DNA from: VAZQ01 sp963721005
GTDB taxonomy: Bacteria; Pseudomonadota; Alphaproteobacteria; Rhizobiales; Xanthobacteraceae
Assembly (NCBI GenBank): GCA_963721005.1
Contig: CAVRHR010000005.1
Coordinates: 1,054,001 to 1,118,000 of the forward strand
Direction: 5' to 3'
Length of the DNA stretch: 64,000 nucleotides
The notes below the pieces were generated by a model. The model was given only the letters and a program-made list of their open reading frames with translations. It did not search any database and was not told the DNA's origin. How positions within the stretch are numbered: the first letter of the stretch is position 1; each line of letters opens with the position of its first letter. Made by a program: the position numbers and the translations under genes. Below are positions 1 through 9,646 of this stretch, in pieces.

Positions 1-1132
1 CGCCGCGGATAAATCCGAGGCCGCTGTGGTCGAAATTGTCGGCGTTGAAATCGTCGAGGCTGTGGCGCTGCGCGCTCGGCCCCATGAAGATGTTGGCGTG
101 CCGGTCGTCGAAGGTGGCAAACACCCTGGCCCCGATATGGGCCATGATGTGCTTGCCCACCTGCCCGCTCGAGTTGGCGAGCCCGTTGGGGAACTTCTCG
201 GTCTTGGACAACAGCAGCAGCCGGGTATTGTCGTAGATGAACGGCGCCACGATGACGAGCTCGGCCTCGATGGTGTTGTCGGAGCCGTCGGGGCCGTAAT
301 ACGACACGCCGGTGGCGCGCCCGCCGTTGTCGCTGTTGATGCGGTGGCACATGGCGCCGGTGATGAGCTTGAAATTGCCGGTCGCGTCGGCCTCCGGCAG
401 CTTGGTGACCAGGATGCTCGACTTGGCGCCGATGAAGCAGCCGAACGATTGGCAGAAGCTGCAATAGGAGCAGGCCGGACGGTTCTGATAGGTCTGCGAC
501 AGGATGGCGCGCGGCGAGGAGAACGGGTGGTGGCCGAGCTTGCGCGCCGCGGATTCGAAGATCGCGCCGGCATGGTCGACCTGCAGCGGCGGTAGCGGAT
601 ATTCGCGCTTGCGCGGCGCTTCGAACAGGTTGCCGCCGGCGACCTTCTGGCCCTGCAGATTGCCGGCCTTGCCGGAGACGCCCAGCTCGTATTCGGCGCG
701 GTCGTAGAACGGCTCGAGATCGGCGTAGCTCAGCGGCCAATCGGTGAGCGAGGAATCCTCCGGGATGGCCGACGCCCCGTACCGCTCGATGGTCTGCGAG
801 CGGGCGCGGAAATCGCCCTCGTGCAGGCGCCAGGACAGCGCGCCGTAATGCACGGTGCCGCCGCCGGCCTGGTTGCCGTTGTTCTGGTTGGGGGTCGGGT
901 TGGCGCGCGCGGTGGGGTTCGGACGCCAGGTGACGGGGGCGCGCTTGACGTTGGGCCGCAGGTCCTGGCGCTGGAAGTAGCGCAGCTCGTCGAGCTGGAA
1001 GTCCGCGGTCTTGAGGCGCGGGCCGCGCTCGAGCCCGATGACCTTCATGCCCGCCCGGCCGAGCTCGGCCGCCAGCACGCCGCCGGAGGCGCCCATGCCG
1101 ACGATGACCACATCAGTCTTTTCGGTCGCCAT
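1..1132 (-). CDS. GMC-family FAD oxidoreductase (large subunit), 3' part beyond window
   Basis: Reading down from the ATG at 1132, the protein opens with an FAD/ADP-binding motif (VVIVGMGASGGVLAAEL, about residues 8-24), followed by a run of Asn/Gly around residues 50-65. A Cys-rich stretch (CSYCSFCQSFGCF) lies near residue 220. This is the pattern of the catalytic subunit of membrane-associated gluconate/sugar-alcohol dehydrogenases of the GMC family. The gene runs off the left edge of the window, so the C-terminal substrate half is unseen. It starts 3 bases after the stop of the small-subunit gene upstream, so the two are almost certainly co-transcribed and form one complex. The substrate cannot be told from the sequence. 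Confidence 0.88.
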   Translation of the reverse strand, partial: MATEKTDVVIVGMGASGGVLAAELGRAGMKVIGLERGPRLKTADFQLDELRYFQRQDLRPNVKRAPVTWRPNPTARANPTPNQNNGNQAGGGTVHYGALSWRLHEGDFRARSQTIERYGASAIPEDSSLTDWPLSYADLEPFYDRAEYELGVSGKAGNLQGQKVAGGNLFEAPRKREYPLPPLQVDHAGAIFESAARKLGHHPFSSPRAILSQTYQNRPACSYCSFCQSFGCFIGAKSSILVTKLPEADATGNFKLITGAMCHRINSDNGGRATGVSYYGPDGSDNTIEAELVIVAPFIYDNTRLLLLSKTEKFPNGLANSSGQVGKHIMAHIGARVFATFDDRHANIFMGPSAQRHSLDDFNADNFDHSGLGFIRG

Positions 1133-1135
1133 GGC

Positions 1136-1825
1136 TCAGGTCCTCTTCAGCGGGGTCTTGGCCTGGGTCTGCAACCCGATGACGGGCGCGCGGGTGAAGG
1201 CGTCCTTGCTCTGCATGTCCGCCGTGGTGAACAGCGGCTGCGCGCCCGGAAAGCCCACCAGCCGCCAGCCGGCGAAATCCTTGTTGCCGCCGTAGACCGG
1301 GTCCGCGAACATGCCTTCCATGGTGTGGGTGCGCAGCGTGTTGAAGAAGGCCTGCGCGGTCGGCCAGGCGAAGCCCGCGGCCTTGCCCGCCTCGAGCGCC
1401 TCGATCACCGCGTCCTGGCGAGCCGCGTCGAGCCGCGCGAACGGCGCCTGATGGGCCTGCTGGCAGAAGGCATCGAGCTGGGCGAGCCCGCGCCGATAGA
1501 AATCCTGCTGATCCGCATAGGCGCCCGACAGCGCCAGATCGATGTAGTTGAGCACGTCGGCATCGCGCGCGCCCGGCATGCCCGGCGCACCCGGCATCAG
1601 CCGCTCGGTGAACGCCATGACGGTCGCGGCGTCTTCGTCATTGAGGAAGGCGCCATGCCCCTGCGGGCTCATGCGCATGCGGGCCGGAGCCTCGGCCGCG
1701 TCGGCGGCCGCGGTCTTGTGCGGCTTGGCCATGGCTTGCGGGGCGAGCCCCGTGCCGGCGAGGGCTCCAGCGCCTGCGGCGGCGCCCTTGAGAAACGCGC
1801 GGCGTGCTTCATCGTGCTTGCTCAT
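1136..1825 (-). CDS. Gluconate 2-dehydrogenase subunit 3-like protein, Tat signal
   Basis: This 229-residue protein begins with a twin-arginine signal (RRAFLKG near residue 8, then an Ala/Gly-rich hydrophobic stretch ending in AMA). The rest resembles the gluconate_2-dh3 family: an acidic start with a FTERLMPG motif, a YIDLALSGAY segment and an LRTHTMEGMFADPVYGGN segment near the C-terminus. In known systems this small subunit accompanies the GMC flavoprotein and helps export it folded through Tat, which fits the GMC gene starting 3 bases downstream. No cytochrome subunit is visible before the window edge. Confidence 0.85.
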   Translation of the reverse strand: MSKHDEARRAFLKGAAAGAGALAGTGLAPQAMAKPHKTAAADAAEAPARMRMSPQGHGAFLNDEDAATVMAFTERLMPGAPGMPGARDADVLNYIDLALSGAYADQQDFYRRGLAQLDAFCQQAHQAPFARLDAARQDAVIEALEAGKAAGFAWPTAQAFFNTLRTHTMEGMFADPVYGGNKDFAGWRLVGFPGAQPLFTTADMQSKDAFTRAPVIGLQTQAKTPLKRT

Positions 1826-2007
1826 GCGGATTTCCTCCCTTGCGCCCGATGCTCTCGGTCGGCAGATTTCTTATATCGATTGCTCGACCGGCGGGGATGC
1901 GCGGACAGCCGGTCGAGACGGTCAGGATGCCCCTTTCCGGGCCGTGGGGCAAGACAGGTAAGTTCAACACCACATCGAAGTATCGGTGCCGGGAAAGATT
2001 CGTGATT

Positions 2008-4863
2008 TCAAATCCTGCGCAGCTTGCGCCGCGCGGACGCCTGCGCGGTGGCCGCGACGACGCCGCGCTCCGCGGCGTGCTCGAACGGGCCTTCGGACGG
2101 AAGGCCGAGGCGTCGGCCTTTCAGATAGATCTCGAACTCGGCGGCCGGCAGCGGCTTGGCATAGAGATAGCCCTGCGCTTCCTCGCAGCTCTCCTTCAGC
2201 AGGAATGCCGCTTGCGCCTCGGTCTCTACGCCTTCGGCGACCACGCGCAGGCCGAGATTGTGCGCCATCGCGATCAGCGAGCGCACGATCGCGGCATCCT
2301 CGACGCTGTTGGTCACCCTGTTGACGAAGCTGCGATCGATCTTGATCCGCCAGATCGGGAAGCGGGTCAGATGGTTCAGCGAGGCGTAGCCGGTGCCGAA
2401 ATCGTCGAATGCCAGTCGCACGCCGGTGGCCTGGACCTTGCGCAGCGTCGCGCTCGAATCCTCGAAGTTGAGGGCGACGTTCTCGGTGATCTCGAGCTCG
2501 AGCATGTCGGCGCGGAGTCCGCTCGCACGCAGCGCATCCTCCACGTCCTTCAACAGCTCCTGGCTGTGGGCCTGGACCGGAAACAGGTTGACGCCGATGC
2601 GGTTGAGCATGAGCCCGGCGTCATGCCAGGCCGCCGTCTGCCGGCAGGCGGTCGCGATGATCCAGCGCCCCACCTCGGGGGCAATGGAGCTCTCGGCGAG
2701 CGCGTCGATGAAAGCGGCCGGCGCGATCAGCCCGCGCTCGGGGTGGCGCCAGCGCAGCAGCGCCTCGGCGCCCACCACCGCATTGTCGGCCAGCCTGATT
2801 TGCGGCTGATAGTACAGCTCGAGCTCGTTCTCGGCATAGGCCCGCCGCAGCTCGACGCCGAGCCCGCGCCGCGCCTGCGCCCGCGCCCGTAATGCGGGCA
2901 GGAAGAACCGATAGGTCTGGCCGCCTTCGGACTTGGCCTGGTAGAGCGCCAGGTCCGCATTGGCGATGAGCTCGTCGGCCTGCGCCGCATCGTTGGGCGC
3001 GATGGCGATGCCGGCGCTGCTGCCGAGATGCAGCACGTTGCCATTGACGTCGAAGGGATCCTTGAGCCGCCGCAGGATCAGGTCGACGATCTCGGCGACC
3101 GCGCGCGGATCCCCGCAATCCGGCACGATGATGACGAACTCGTCGCCGCCGAGCCGGCATACCCTGGCGGGCCGGGCGAGATTGTCGGCGACCTCGATGA
3201 AGCGCTGGCAGACCTCGATCAGCAGCTGGTCGCCGGTCGAGTGGCCCAGGGTATCGTTGACGTCCTTGAAGCCGTCCAGATCGAACAGCGCGATCGATAC
3301 CGGGCTCTGCCGGCAACCCGCCAACAGGCGCCCCAGCTCCTTCTGCAGGGACAGCCGGTTGGGCAGCCCGGTCAACGGGTCATAGTGCGCCAGCCGGCTG
3401 AGCTGCTCTTGGGCCCGCTTGCTCTCGGTGATGTCCTCGTAGGCGCGCGCCACGCCGCGCACGGTGCCGTCGATATTGTACATGGGCGCCGCCGCGACCC
3501 TGACCTGGATCAACGAGCCGTCCTTGCGCGCCCGCGTCAGCTCCACGGCGTGCAGCGCCTCGCCGTTGACCGCGCGCTCGAACAGGGCCTGCAACTCCGC
3601 AACTCCTTCCGCCGGGGTGAGCCGGCTGGGCAGGCCGATCACCTCGGCGGCCGAATGCCCGAACATCGTCTCGGCCGTCCGGTTCCAAAGCATGGTCTTG
3701 CGATTGAGGTCGCAGCACACGATCGCGACCGGAGAGGCATCGATGACCGCGGCCAGCGTGTCCTTGGCCTGCCTGATCTCGTCGGCGGCGCAATGCGCCT
3801 CCTGTGCCCGGCGCTCGAGCGCCATCGCCATGCGATTGAAGTCGTCCGCGAGGGTTCCGACCTCGTCCCGCGAGCACACCGCGCTGCGGTGGCCGAGCTC
3901 GCCGGACGCGAGCAACGAAGCGTCCTTTCCGAGCTGGCGCAGCGGCCGGATGAGGCGGCCCGAAAGAATCCAGGCGACGCCGAAGCCGATGACGAGCGTC
4001 CCGACCAGGAACATCGCCGCCATCGCCAGGCGGAACGCCGTGATCGCAAAGGCGACATTCTTCGGCAGCCCGACGACGACCAGCCACGGCGCGCGATGCG
4101 CGGTGGTGAATGCCGTCACCCGCTCGCCGGCGCTGGGTTCGGACCAAAACCCGACGTCGCTGCCCTCCTTCTCCCTGAAATGCTTCGCCAGGTGCCGCCA
4201 GGTGCTGACGTCGCGTCCGATCCAGCGCGCGCCGTCGGAGCTGCGGGCGATGACGATTCCCTTCTGATTGACGACCGTGACGATGGTGCCGGACGGCAGC
4301 TGCTGAATGCGCAGCGCGTTCTGGAAATTCTCGAGCACGGTGCCGGCGCCGATGACCGCACGCAGCGTTCCGGATGCGTCTTTGATCGGGCGTGCGATGC
4401 TGAGGATCCACCGTCGCGTGTGGTCTCCCACCACCACGTCGCCGATCGAGAGGCTCTGGCCGGCCAGCACCTGCTCGAAGAAGGCATGGCCGCTTGCGTT
4501 CGGTCGCCCGACGGTCGGATCACCCGACATCCCGATGTTGGTTCCATCGAGGGAGAAGATGGAGAGATGCGAGTCCAGATCGGGCAGCTCGCTCTTGACC
4601 TTCCGCAACAGCGCGTCGTTGCCCTCGATGTCGCCCGGATCGGTCGAGACCGCTTGGCTCAGCCCGCTGAGGAGACTCTCGATATTACCGACGTGGTCAT
4701 CGATCTGCAGCGCCAGCATGCGGGCTTCGCTGACGGCCTGCCCGATCGCGGTCGCCCGATCGCTCTGCCATCGAATCCAGATCCCGGCCCCGATGAGGAG
4801 GGTGAACGGAATGACGGTAGCGATCACCAGGGCCCAAAGCCGCGATCGAATGCTGCGCAGCAC
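2008..4863 (-). CDS. Membrane-bound diguanylate cyclase/phosphodiesterase (dCACHE-HAMP-PAS-GGDEF-EAL)
   Basis: The 951-residue protein has an N-terminal membrane helix (about 9-27), a roughly 250-residue periplasmic sensor region of the CACHE type, a second helix near 280-305, HAMP, PAS (AVIDASPVAIV...), GGDEF and EAL domains. The GGDEF signature is intact at residues 572-576 and the EAL signature at 700-702, with the later DDFGTGYASL and KIDRSFV motifs also present. Both synthesis and breakdown of cyclic di-GMP are therefore possible from motifs alone. It is separated by about 180 bases from the Tat-signal gene downstream and looks monocistronic. The ligand of the periplasmic domain is unknown. 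Confidence 0.93.
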   Translation of the reverse strand: MLRSIRSRLWALVIATVIPFTLLIGAGIWIRWQSDRATAIGQAVSEARMLALQIDDHVGNIESLLSGLSQAVSTDPGDIEGNDALLRKVKSELPDLDSHLSIFSLDGTNIGMSGDPTVGRPNASGHAFFEQVLAGQSLSIGDVVVGDHTRRWILSIARPIKDASGTLRAVIGAGTVLENFQNALRIQQLPSGTIVTVVNQKGIVIARSSDGARWIGRDVSTWRHLAKHFREKEGSDVGFWSEPSAGERVTAFTTAHRAPWLVVVGLPKNVAFAITAFRLAMAAMFLVGTLVIGFGVAWILSGRLIRPLRQLGKDASLLASGELGHRSAVCSRDEVGTLADDFNRMAMALERRAQEAHCAADEIRQAKDTLAAVIDASPVAIVCCDLNRKTMLWNRTAETMFGHSAAEVIGLPSRLTPAEGVAELQALFERAVNGEALHAVELTRARKDGSLIQVRVAAAPMYNIDGTVRGVARAYEDITESKRAQEQLSRLAHYDPLTGLPNRLSLQKELGRLLAGCRQSPVSIALFDLDGFKDVNDTLGHSTGDQLLIEVCQRFIEVADNLARPARVCRLGGDEFVIIVPDCGDPRAVAEIVDLILRRLKDPFDVNGNVLHLGSSAGIAIAPNDAAQADELIANADLALYQAKSEGGQTYRFFLPALRARAQARRGLGVELRRAYAENELELYYQPQIRLADNAVVGAEALLRWRHPERGLIAPAAFIDALAESSIAPEVGRWIIATACRQTAAWHDAGLMLNRIGVNLFPVQAHSQELLKDVEDALRASGLRADMLELEITENVALNFEDSSATLRKVQATGVRLAFDDFGTGYASLNHLTRFPIWRIKIDRSFVNRVTNSVEDAAIVRSLIAMAHNLGLRVVAEGVETEAQAAFLLKESCEEAQGYLYAKPLPAAEFEIYLKGRRLGLPSEGPFEHAAERGVVAATAQASARRKLRRI

Positions 4864-5116
4864 TCGCGTTCTCCCCGCAGACGGATTGAGCTCGCCGAGC
4901 CGACGGCCAGCCGCGGCCGCGCATATCCGTAGATTTACCGCCCCGCCGTTTCTGCGTAGAGAAACACCCTTCCGCGACGGTTGCGAAAGCGCAGGAACGG
5001 CCTGATCTTTTTGTTATGGTGAACGCCACGTAAACGTTCCGAAGGCCTTTGGGAGGGACACGGACCAGCGCACGGAAGCTGCCGCGGCGAGCATCGAGGT
5101 TCCGGTCGCGCTCGCG

Positions 5117-6619
5117 CTACTGGCCGAGCCGGCGCAGCATGGCGTTGACCTCGAGGTCGGGCGCGGGCGTGCAGGCGCCTTCGCGCTTCATGATGCAGAC
5201 ATCATCGTCCTCCTCGCCGCTGCATTCCTGCAGCTGATATTGCACCATGAAGTCGGCGAGGAACTCGCGCGTCAGGATGATGGCGTTGAAGGCGGGCGTC
5301 GATTGCTGCGCGGTGTCATGATCGTCCGCCAGCGCATATATCGGCACGTCGCGATGCAGATGGGCGTAGCCGCCGGTGGAAGCCCAGTCGTGATTGTAGA
5401 ACAGCACGCCGCACAAGTCCGGCAGATGGGCGAGCCGGAACGAGGCGACGATCACATCGCCGGCCTCGAACCATTCATCCTTAAATCCTGGCGCGAAGGC
5501 GAGCGTCACTGAGGTGCCGACCCAGAGCGCGGCCCCGATGGCGATGAACGCCCGGCCGGCGCGCTGCGATCCCGGCAACAGGCGCATGCGCTCGATCAGG
5601 TCCGCCGAGCCCATGGCCGCCACCAAAGCCAGACAGGCGAAGGCCGGGACGACGAACCGATACTCCTTGTGCGGGATCGCCGTGTGGACCGCGATGATGA
5701 CCAGCGCCGCCGCGATCCAAAGCGCCGAGGTACGGGCACGCAACAGGATCAGCGCCGCCATGGCGGGCAGCGCGCCCGCCCAGATGTCGCCCAGCTGCTC
5801 GAGGAAGTAGGCCGGCAACTCGACCCCGTAGATCGAGGCCTTGCCGTCGATCAGGTCGATGCGCAAAGCCGCCGCATAGGAGGAGAATGGAGCGCCCCAA
5901 TACAGCCAATCGGCGAGCCCGAACAACAAGAGCGGCGCGAGCCCGCCGAGCCCCAAAGGCAACCAGCGGCCGCGCAGGTCGGAACCGCCGAGCCAGACCG
6001 CCACCACCAGCAGCCCCGGCCCCAGATGGAAGCGCAGCATCAAGGCGAGCCCCAGGCAAAGCCCGATCGCCATCAGGCGGCGAAACCCGAGACGCTCCCG
6101 CGGCACCGATGCGAGCGACAGCGCCACCACCAGAAAGGTCGTGGCGATCGCTTCCGTCAGCGGCCGTCCGGCGAAATAGACGAGCTCGAACCAGGTCGCC
6201 GCCACCAGCCCGACCATCAGGGCATGGGTCCGGCTGGTTCGTTGCCCCATGCGGTAGACCGACACGACCCCCAGGAGCGAGAGCGCGGCGAGCGCGGCGC
6301 GCGTCACCATGAGGTAACCCTCCGGCCCGCCCGCCACCCGCTCGCCGAGCCGGAACAGCCCTGCCAGCACATAGGGCAGAACGGGCGAGCGAATGCCGTC
6401 GCGAAACTCCCACGGCACGACTCCATAGCCGAAGGCGATGCGGTGGGCCTGCTCGAGCAGCTGAAAATTCTCGTCCGGATGGTGCAAGCTCGGAAATACG
6501 ACGATGGCGGCGAGCCGCACCGCCAGCGCGAGCGCCAGCAAAGCGAGCAGCGTCTTGTCCGCCAAAAGAGCGCGCACGCGCTCGCGAACGGCCGGGCGCT
6601 GGGTGACGATCATGTGCAT
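5117..6619 (-). CDS. GT22 (Alg9/PIG-B-like) mannosyltransferase, multi-pass membrane protein
   Basis: This 500-residue polytopic protein carries, after its first membrane helix, HPDENFQLLEQAHRIAFGYG and then VPWEFRDGIRS. That combination is characteristic of the GT22 family of dolichyl-phosphate-mannose-dependent mannosyltransferases (Alg9, PIG-B), where the Asp-Glu pair lies in the first luminal loop. About ten hydrophobic segments follow, and a soluble Cys-containing tail ends the protein. Bacterial members exist, probably using a polyprenyl-phosphate sugar donor; acceptor and donor here are unknown. It has no obvious operon partner. The first ATG (6619) and a second two codons later are both possible starts, and neither has a strong ribosome-binding site. 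Confidence 0.75.
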   Translation of the reverse strand: MHMIVTQRPAVRERVRALLADKTLLALLALALAVRLAAIVVFPSLHHPDENFQLLEQAHRIAFGYGVVPWEFRDGIRSPVLPYVLAGLFRLGERVAGGPEGYLMVTRAALAALSLLGVVSVYRMGQRTSRTHALMVGLVAATWFELVYFAGRPLTEAIATTFLVVALSLASVPRERLGFRRLMAIGLCLGLALMLRFHLGPGLLVVAVWLGGSDLRGRWLPLGLGGLAPLLLFGLADWLYWGAPFSSYAAALRIDLIDGKASIYGVELPAYFLEQLGDIWAGALPAMAALILLRARTSALWIAAALVIIAVHTAIPHKEYRFVVPAFACLALVAAMGSADLIERMRLLPGSQRAGRAFIAIGAALWVGTSVTLAFAPGFKDEWFEAGDVIVASFRLAHLPDLCGVLFYNHDWASTGGYAHLHRDVPIYALADDHDTAQQSTPAFNAIILTREFLADFMVQYQLQECSGEEDDDVCIMKREGACTPAPDLEVNAMLRRLGQ

Positions 6620-6879
6620 GGAGAAGCAGCGAGAACGATTGCGGGCGCGCCATCGACTTTAGGGGAATTCGAGCCACGGTGGCAATCGATATCGCGCGCA
6701 GACGCCCGCGCAGCAACATATCGGGCCGTGCCAGCCCGCAGCCGCACGACCTACCAGCTGACGCGCACATCCGGCCCCCCCGGCTGTATCCCGGCGCCCG
6801 CCATGCTATTCTGAGCGCGCGGCGAAAATGCTGCGGCAGGCGATCCGGCCGCAGAGAGAACCAACGCTGGGGGAGATGA

Positions 6880-8040
6880 ATGCGCGCGAATTGGAACATC
6901 TTGGCGCTTGCGGGCGCGGCAATCCTGGGTCTTTGCGGCATCTCCGTCATGGCAATCGGCCAGACTGCGCCGGCGCCGGGTGCATCCGCAGGGCCGCCCA
7001 AATATAAATACGACCCGAGCTGGCCCAAGGAATTGCCGAACAAGTGGACGTTCGAAGGCATCACCGGCATGTTTGTCGACAAGAGCGATGTGATCTGGGT
7101 GCTCAACCGTCCGCGCGATTTCGACGAAAAGGAGAACGCCGCCGCCGTCAATCCGCCGGCGGGCGAATGCTGCGTGCCGCCGCCGGCCGTGATGGCATTC
7201 AATGCCGCCGGCGATCTGCTGCATGCCTGGGGGGTGCCGAACTCGGTCCCGGGCTGGCCGAAATCCGAGCACACGATCTTCACCGACCGTGCCGGCAACG
7301 TCTATATCGGGGGCGCGCAGGCCGGCGACGGGCTCCTGAAATTCACCGCCGACGGCAAGTTCATCTCCGACTTCGGCCATCGCGGACCCGCGGGCGAAGG
7401 CGCCGGCCAGAAGCAGGACAACCAGCAGACCGATCTCTTGTTGCGCGGCGTCGCCGCCGCCACCCTGGACGAGGACGCCCACGAGCTCTACATCGCGGAC
7501 GGCTATCTCAACCGCCGCGTGATCGTGTTCGATTCCGAGACCGGCAAGTTCAAGCGCGGTTGGGGCGCCTATGGCAAGCCGCTCGCCGAGATCGACAACA
7601 ATCCGCAGCCGCCGCACGATCCCAAGGGTCCGCCGGCCGCGCAGTTCAAGTCGCCGGTCCATTGCGTGCGCATCGCCAATGACGGCCTGTTGTACGTCTG
7701 CGATCGCGCCGGCGACCGCATCCAGGTCTTCACCAAGCAGGGCAAGTTCCTCAAGGAGTTCTTCATCGCCAACGAGACGCTGCGCGGCGGGGCTGCCGGC
7801 TCGGTCGACTTCTCGCCAGACCCCGAGCAGAAATACATTTTCGTCGCCGACATCGTGAACAACGTGGTCTGGGAGCTCGAGCGCGAGACCGGGAAGATCG
7901 TGGACAAGATCGGCCATCACGGCCACGCCGGCGGCCAATTCCACTTCGTCCATGTCGCCACCATGGACTCCAAGGGCAACCTGTATACCGGCGAGGTGGA
8001 TTCCGGGAAGCGGGTGCAGAAGTTCGTGCCGGTGCGGTAG
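6880..8040 (+). CDS. Secreted NHL-repeat six-bladed propeller protein
   Basis: The 386-residue product has a signal peptide (hydrophobic LALAGAAILGLCGISVMAIGQ) followed by NHL-type blades: repeated ...ADGKFISDFG..., DGLLYVCDRAGDRIQVF, KYIFVADIVNNVVWELE and GNLYTGEVDSGKRVQKF. This is the layout of peptidyl-alpha-hydroxyglycine-amidating-lyase-like propellers common in soil proteobacteria. A GGGGGAG Shine-Dalgarno lies just before the ATG. It is a paralogue of the two proteins at 13.6 and 14.8 kb but carries an extra Cys-Cys loop (GECCVPP). Enzymatic activity is unproven; binding of a ligand or partner protein is as likely. Confidence 0.82.
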   Translation: MRANWNILALAGAAILGLCGISVMAIGQTAPAPGASAGPPKYKYDPSWPKELPNKWTFEGITGMFVDKSDVIWVLNRPRDFDEKENAAAVNPPAGECCVPPPAVMAFNAAGDLLHAWGVPNSVPGWPKSEHTIFTDRAGNVYIGGAQAGDGLLKFTADGKFISDFGHRGPAGEGAGQKQDNQQTDLLLRGVAAATLDEDAHELYIADGYLNRRVIVFDSETGKFKRGWGAYGKPLAEIDNNPQPPHDPKGPPAAQFKSPVHCVRIANDGLLYVCDRAGDRIQVFTKQGKFLKEFFIANETLRGGAAGSVDFSPDPEQKYIFVADIVNNVVWELERETGKIVDKIGHHGHAGGQFHFVHVATMDSKGNLYTGEVDSGKRVQKFVPVR

Positions 8041-8169
8041 GCGGGCGGCCCGATTCCGGATGCGGCGAATGGGCATTATATTCTCCGCGAAAGGTGCGGA
8101 GAACGAGCGGGTGTGCTCACCCTCTGCCGGCGTTCGAGAATCCGGGTCGCGAGAATAGCTCGACCAAGC

Positions 8170-8853
8170 TCAATTGGCCGCGAAGCAGTAGAACAGCCCC
8201 TCGCCGCCGGTGCTCACCAGAGCCTCCTGGCTGCAGCCGCGGGTCGGGTGGGCCGAGTTCCACGAAGTGTTGCCGCCGCCAGTGCGGTCGGAATGGCCAA
8301 CCTGGGCGGAGCCGGCGCCGCTGCTGGTCCAGTTGTTGCAAGTATGGTCGGCACTGTCCGTATAGGCGCGGCCGTCGGTCTGCGAGCCGGTCAGCATGTC
8401 GTGCCGGTTGGGGGTGTCGCCGGCGCCATTGATCACCGCGCCCTTCTCGTCGAGCGCCGATTGCTTGAACAGGTTGCTGCCGAGCCGTGCGAGCTCGATG
8501 GTGTCGCCGTTGAGCTCGGCCAGATCGGCGGCAATCGGCAGCTTCTTGGAATTGTGCCAGGGTCCCTGTCCGATCCGGTCGCGGGCATTGACGGCGGGCA
8601 CGCCCGGGCGCGCCTGGGTGCTGAGATAAGCGTGCCAGGTCTTGGTCCCGGCCCCGACCGCCGTCGCCAGCCGCTGGCAATGGGCGTACGCGCCCGCGAG
8701 ACCGCCTAGATCGCCGCCCTTGCCGAGCCCCACGCTGGTGACGAAGAAGCTCATCGGAAACGGTTGCGGGCCCGGCGCCTGCGCGCGCGCCAGCGCGGGA
8801 GCGAACAGCATCGGCAGTAAGCAGGCGACGGCGATCCACTGGGCGCGGCTCAT
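8170..8853 (-). CDS. Secreted lectin-like protein, downstream member of a tandem pair
   Basis: This 227-residue protein has a signal peptide ending in ALARAQ and a globular domain starting MSFFVTSVGLGKGGDLGGL. It contains paired Cys (AHCQRL, HTCNNW, RGCSQE, FYCFAAN) and the WNSAHPTRGCS motif. The fold recalls C-type-lectin/endostatin-like secreted domains; that assignment is from memory and not certain. The longer frame begins inside the upstream gene. I chose the ATG at 8853 because AAGGAG lies 6 bases before it, whereas the ATG at 8859 abuts the same site directly. It is a clear duplicate of the gene starting at 9646. Confidence 0.75.
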   Translation of the reverse strand: MSRAQWIAVACLLPMLFAPALARAQAPGPQPFPMSFFVTSVGLGKGGDLGGLAGAYAHCQRLATAVGAGTKTWHAYLSTQARPGVPAVNARDRIGQGPWHNSKKLPIAADLAELNGDTIELARLGSNLFKQSALDEKGAVINGAGDTPNRHDMLTGSQTDGRAYTDSADHTCNNWTSSGAGSAQVGHSDRTGGGNTSWNSAHPTRGCSQEALVSTGGEGLFYCFAAN

Positions 8854-8881
8854 TGGCATCTCCTTCAATGACGGGCGCGTC

Positions 8882-9646
8882 TCAATTGACGGCAAAGCAG
8901 TAGAACAGGCCGACCCCATGGGAGCGCGTCAGTGCCTCCTGGCTGCAGCCGCCGGTCGGATGCGCCGAGTTCCATGATCCATTGCCGCCGCCGTTGCGGT
9001 CGGAGAGGCCGACCTCGGCCGCCGCGCCGGTGACATTGCCGCGGATCTGGCCGCTGCCCTCGGCACTGCTGGTCCAGTTGTTGCACGTGCGATCAACGCC
9101 GGTATCGACATAGGCACGGCCGTCGGTGGTCGAGCCGGTCAGCATCTCGTGCCGGTTTGAGTTCGGATGGGTGGACGCATAGGCCCAGGTGCGGTCGTCC
9201 TTGTCCGGATTGTCGTTGAGACCCGCGACGATCTCGCCCTTTTCGGTGAGCGCCGACAGCTTGGTCACGTTGTTGCCGAGCCGGGCGAGCTCGATGGTGT
9301 CGCCGTGCAGATCGGCGAGGCCTTTGGCGATCATATCGCCCTTGAAATTGTACCAGGGGCCCTGCCCGATGCGGTCGCGGGCATTGATGGCCGGCCGGCC
9401 CTCGCGCGCCTGGGTGCTCAGATAGGCGTGCCAGGTGCGGTTGCCGGCACCGGCCGCGGTGGCGAGCCGCGTGCATTGCGCATCGGCCCCCACCACGCCG
9501 CCGAGATCGCCGCCCTTGCCGATCGGGACGCTGGTGATGAAGAAGCTCATGGGATGCGGCGGCGCGGGTTGTTGCGCAAATGCCGAGACGGGAGCGAGCC
9601 AAGCAAACAGTGCCGATCCAGCGACGAGCAATGAGGCGCCTGCCAT
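8882..9646 (-). CDS. Secreted lectin-like protein, upstream member of a tandem pair
   Basis: A signal peptide (SLLVAGSALFAWLAPVSAFA) is followed by MSFFITSVPIGKGGDLGGV and the same Cys and Trp pattern as its neighbour. It has an extra insert (DNPDKDDRTWAYASTHPNS) that mentions day/wall-like residues absent from the shorter copy. The C-termini match nearly residue for residue (HPTGGCSQEAL..., GLFYCFAVN). The start at 9646 is preceded by GGGGAG; the longer open frame to 9733 has no ribosome-binding site. Its stop lies 28 bases before the second copy's start, so the pair forms a tandem-duplicated operon. The function is unknown; both products should be periplasmic or extracellular. Confidence 0.76.
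   Translation of the reverse strand: MAGASLLVAGSALFAWLAPVSAFAQQPAPPHPMSFFITSVPIGKGGDLGGVVGADAQCTRLATAAGAGNRTWHAYLSTQAREGRPAINARDRIGQGPWYNFKGDMIAKGLADLHGDTIELARLGNNVTKLSALTEKGEIVAGLNDNPDKDDRTWAYASTHPNSNRHEMLTGSTTDGRAYVDTGVDRTCNNWTSSAEGSGQIRGNVTGAAAEVGLSDRNGGGNGSWNSAHPTGGCSQEALTRSHGVGLFYCFAVN

Noticed and set aside
3028..4932. Very long plus-strand open frame
   Set aside because: It is antisense to the GGDEF-EAL gene and has an Arg/Pro/Asp-rich composition typical of mirror frames in GC-rich DNA.
9093..9602. 169-codon minus-strand frame inside the lectin-like gene
   Set aside because: It is another frame of the lectin-like coding region and is rich in Arg and His.
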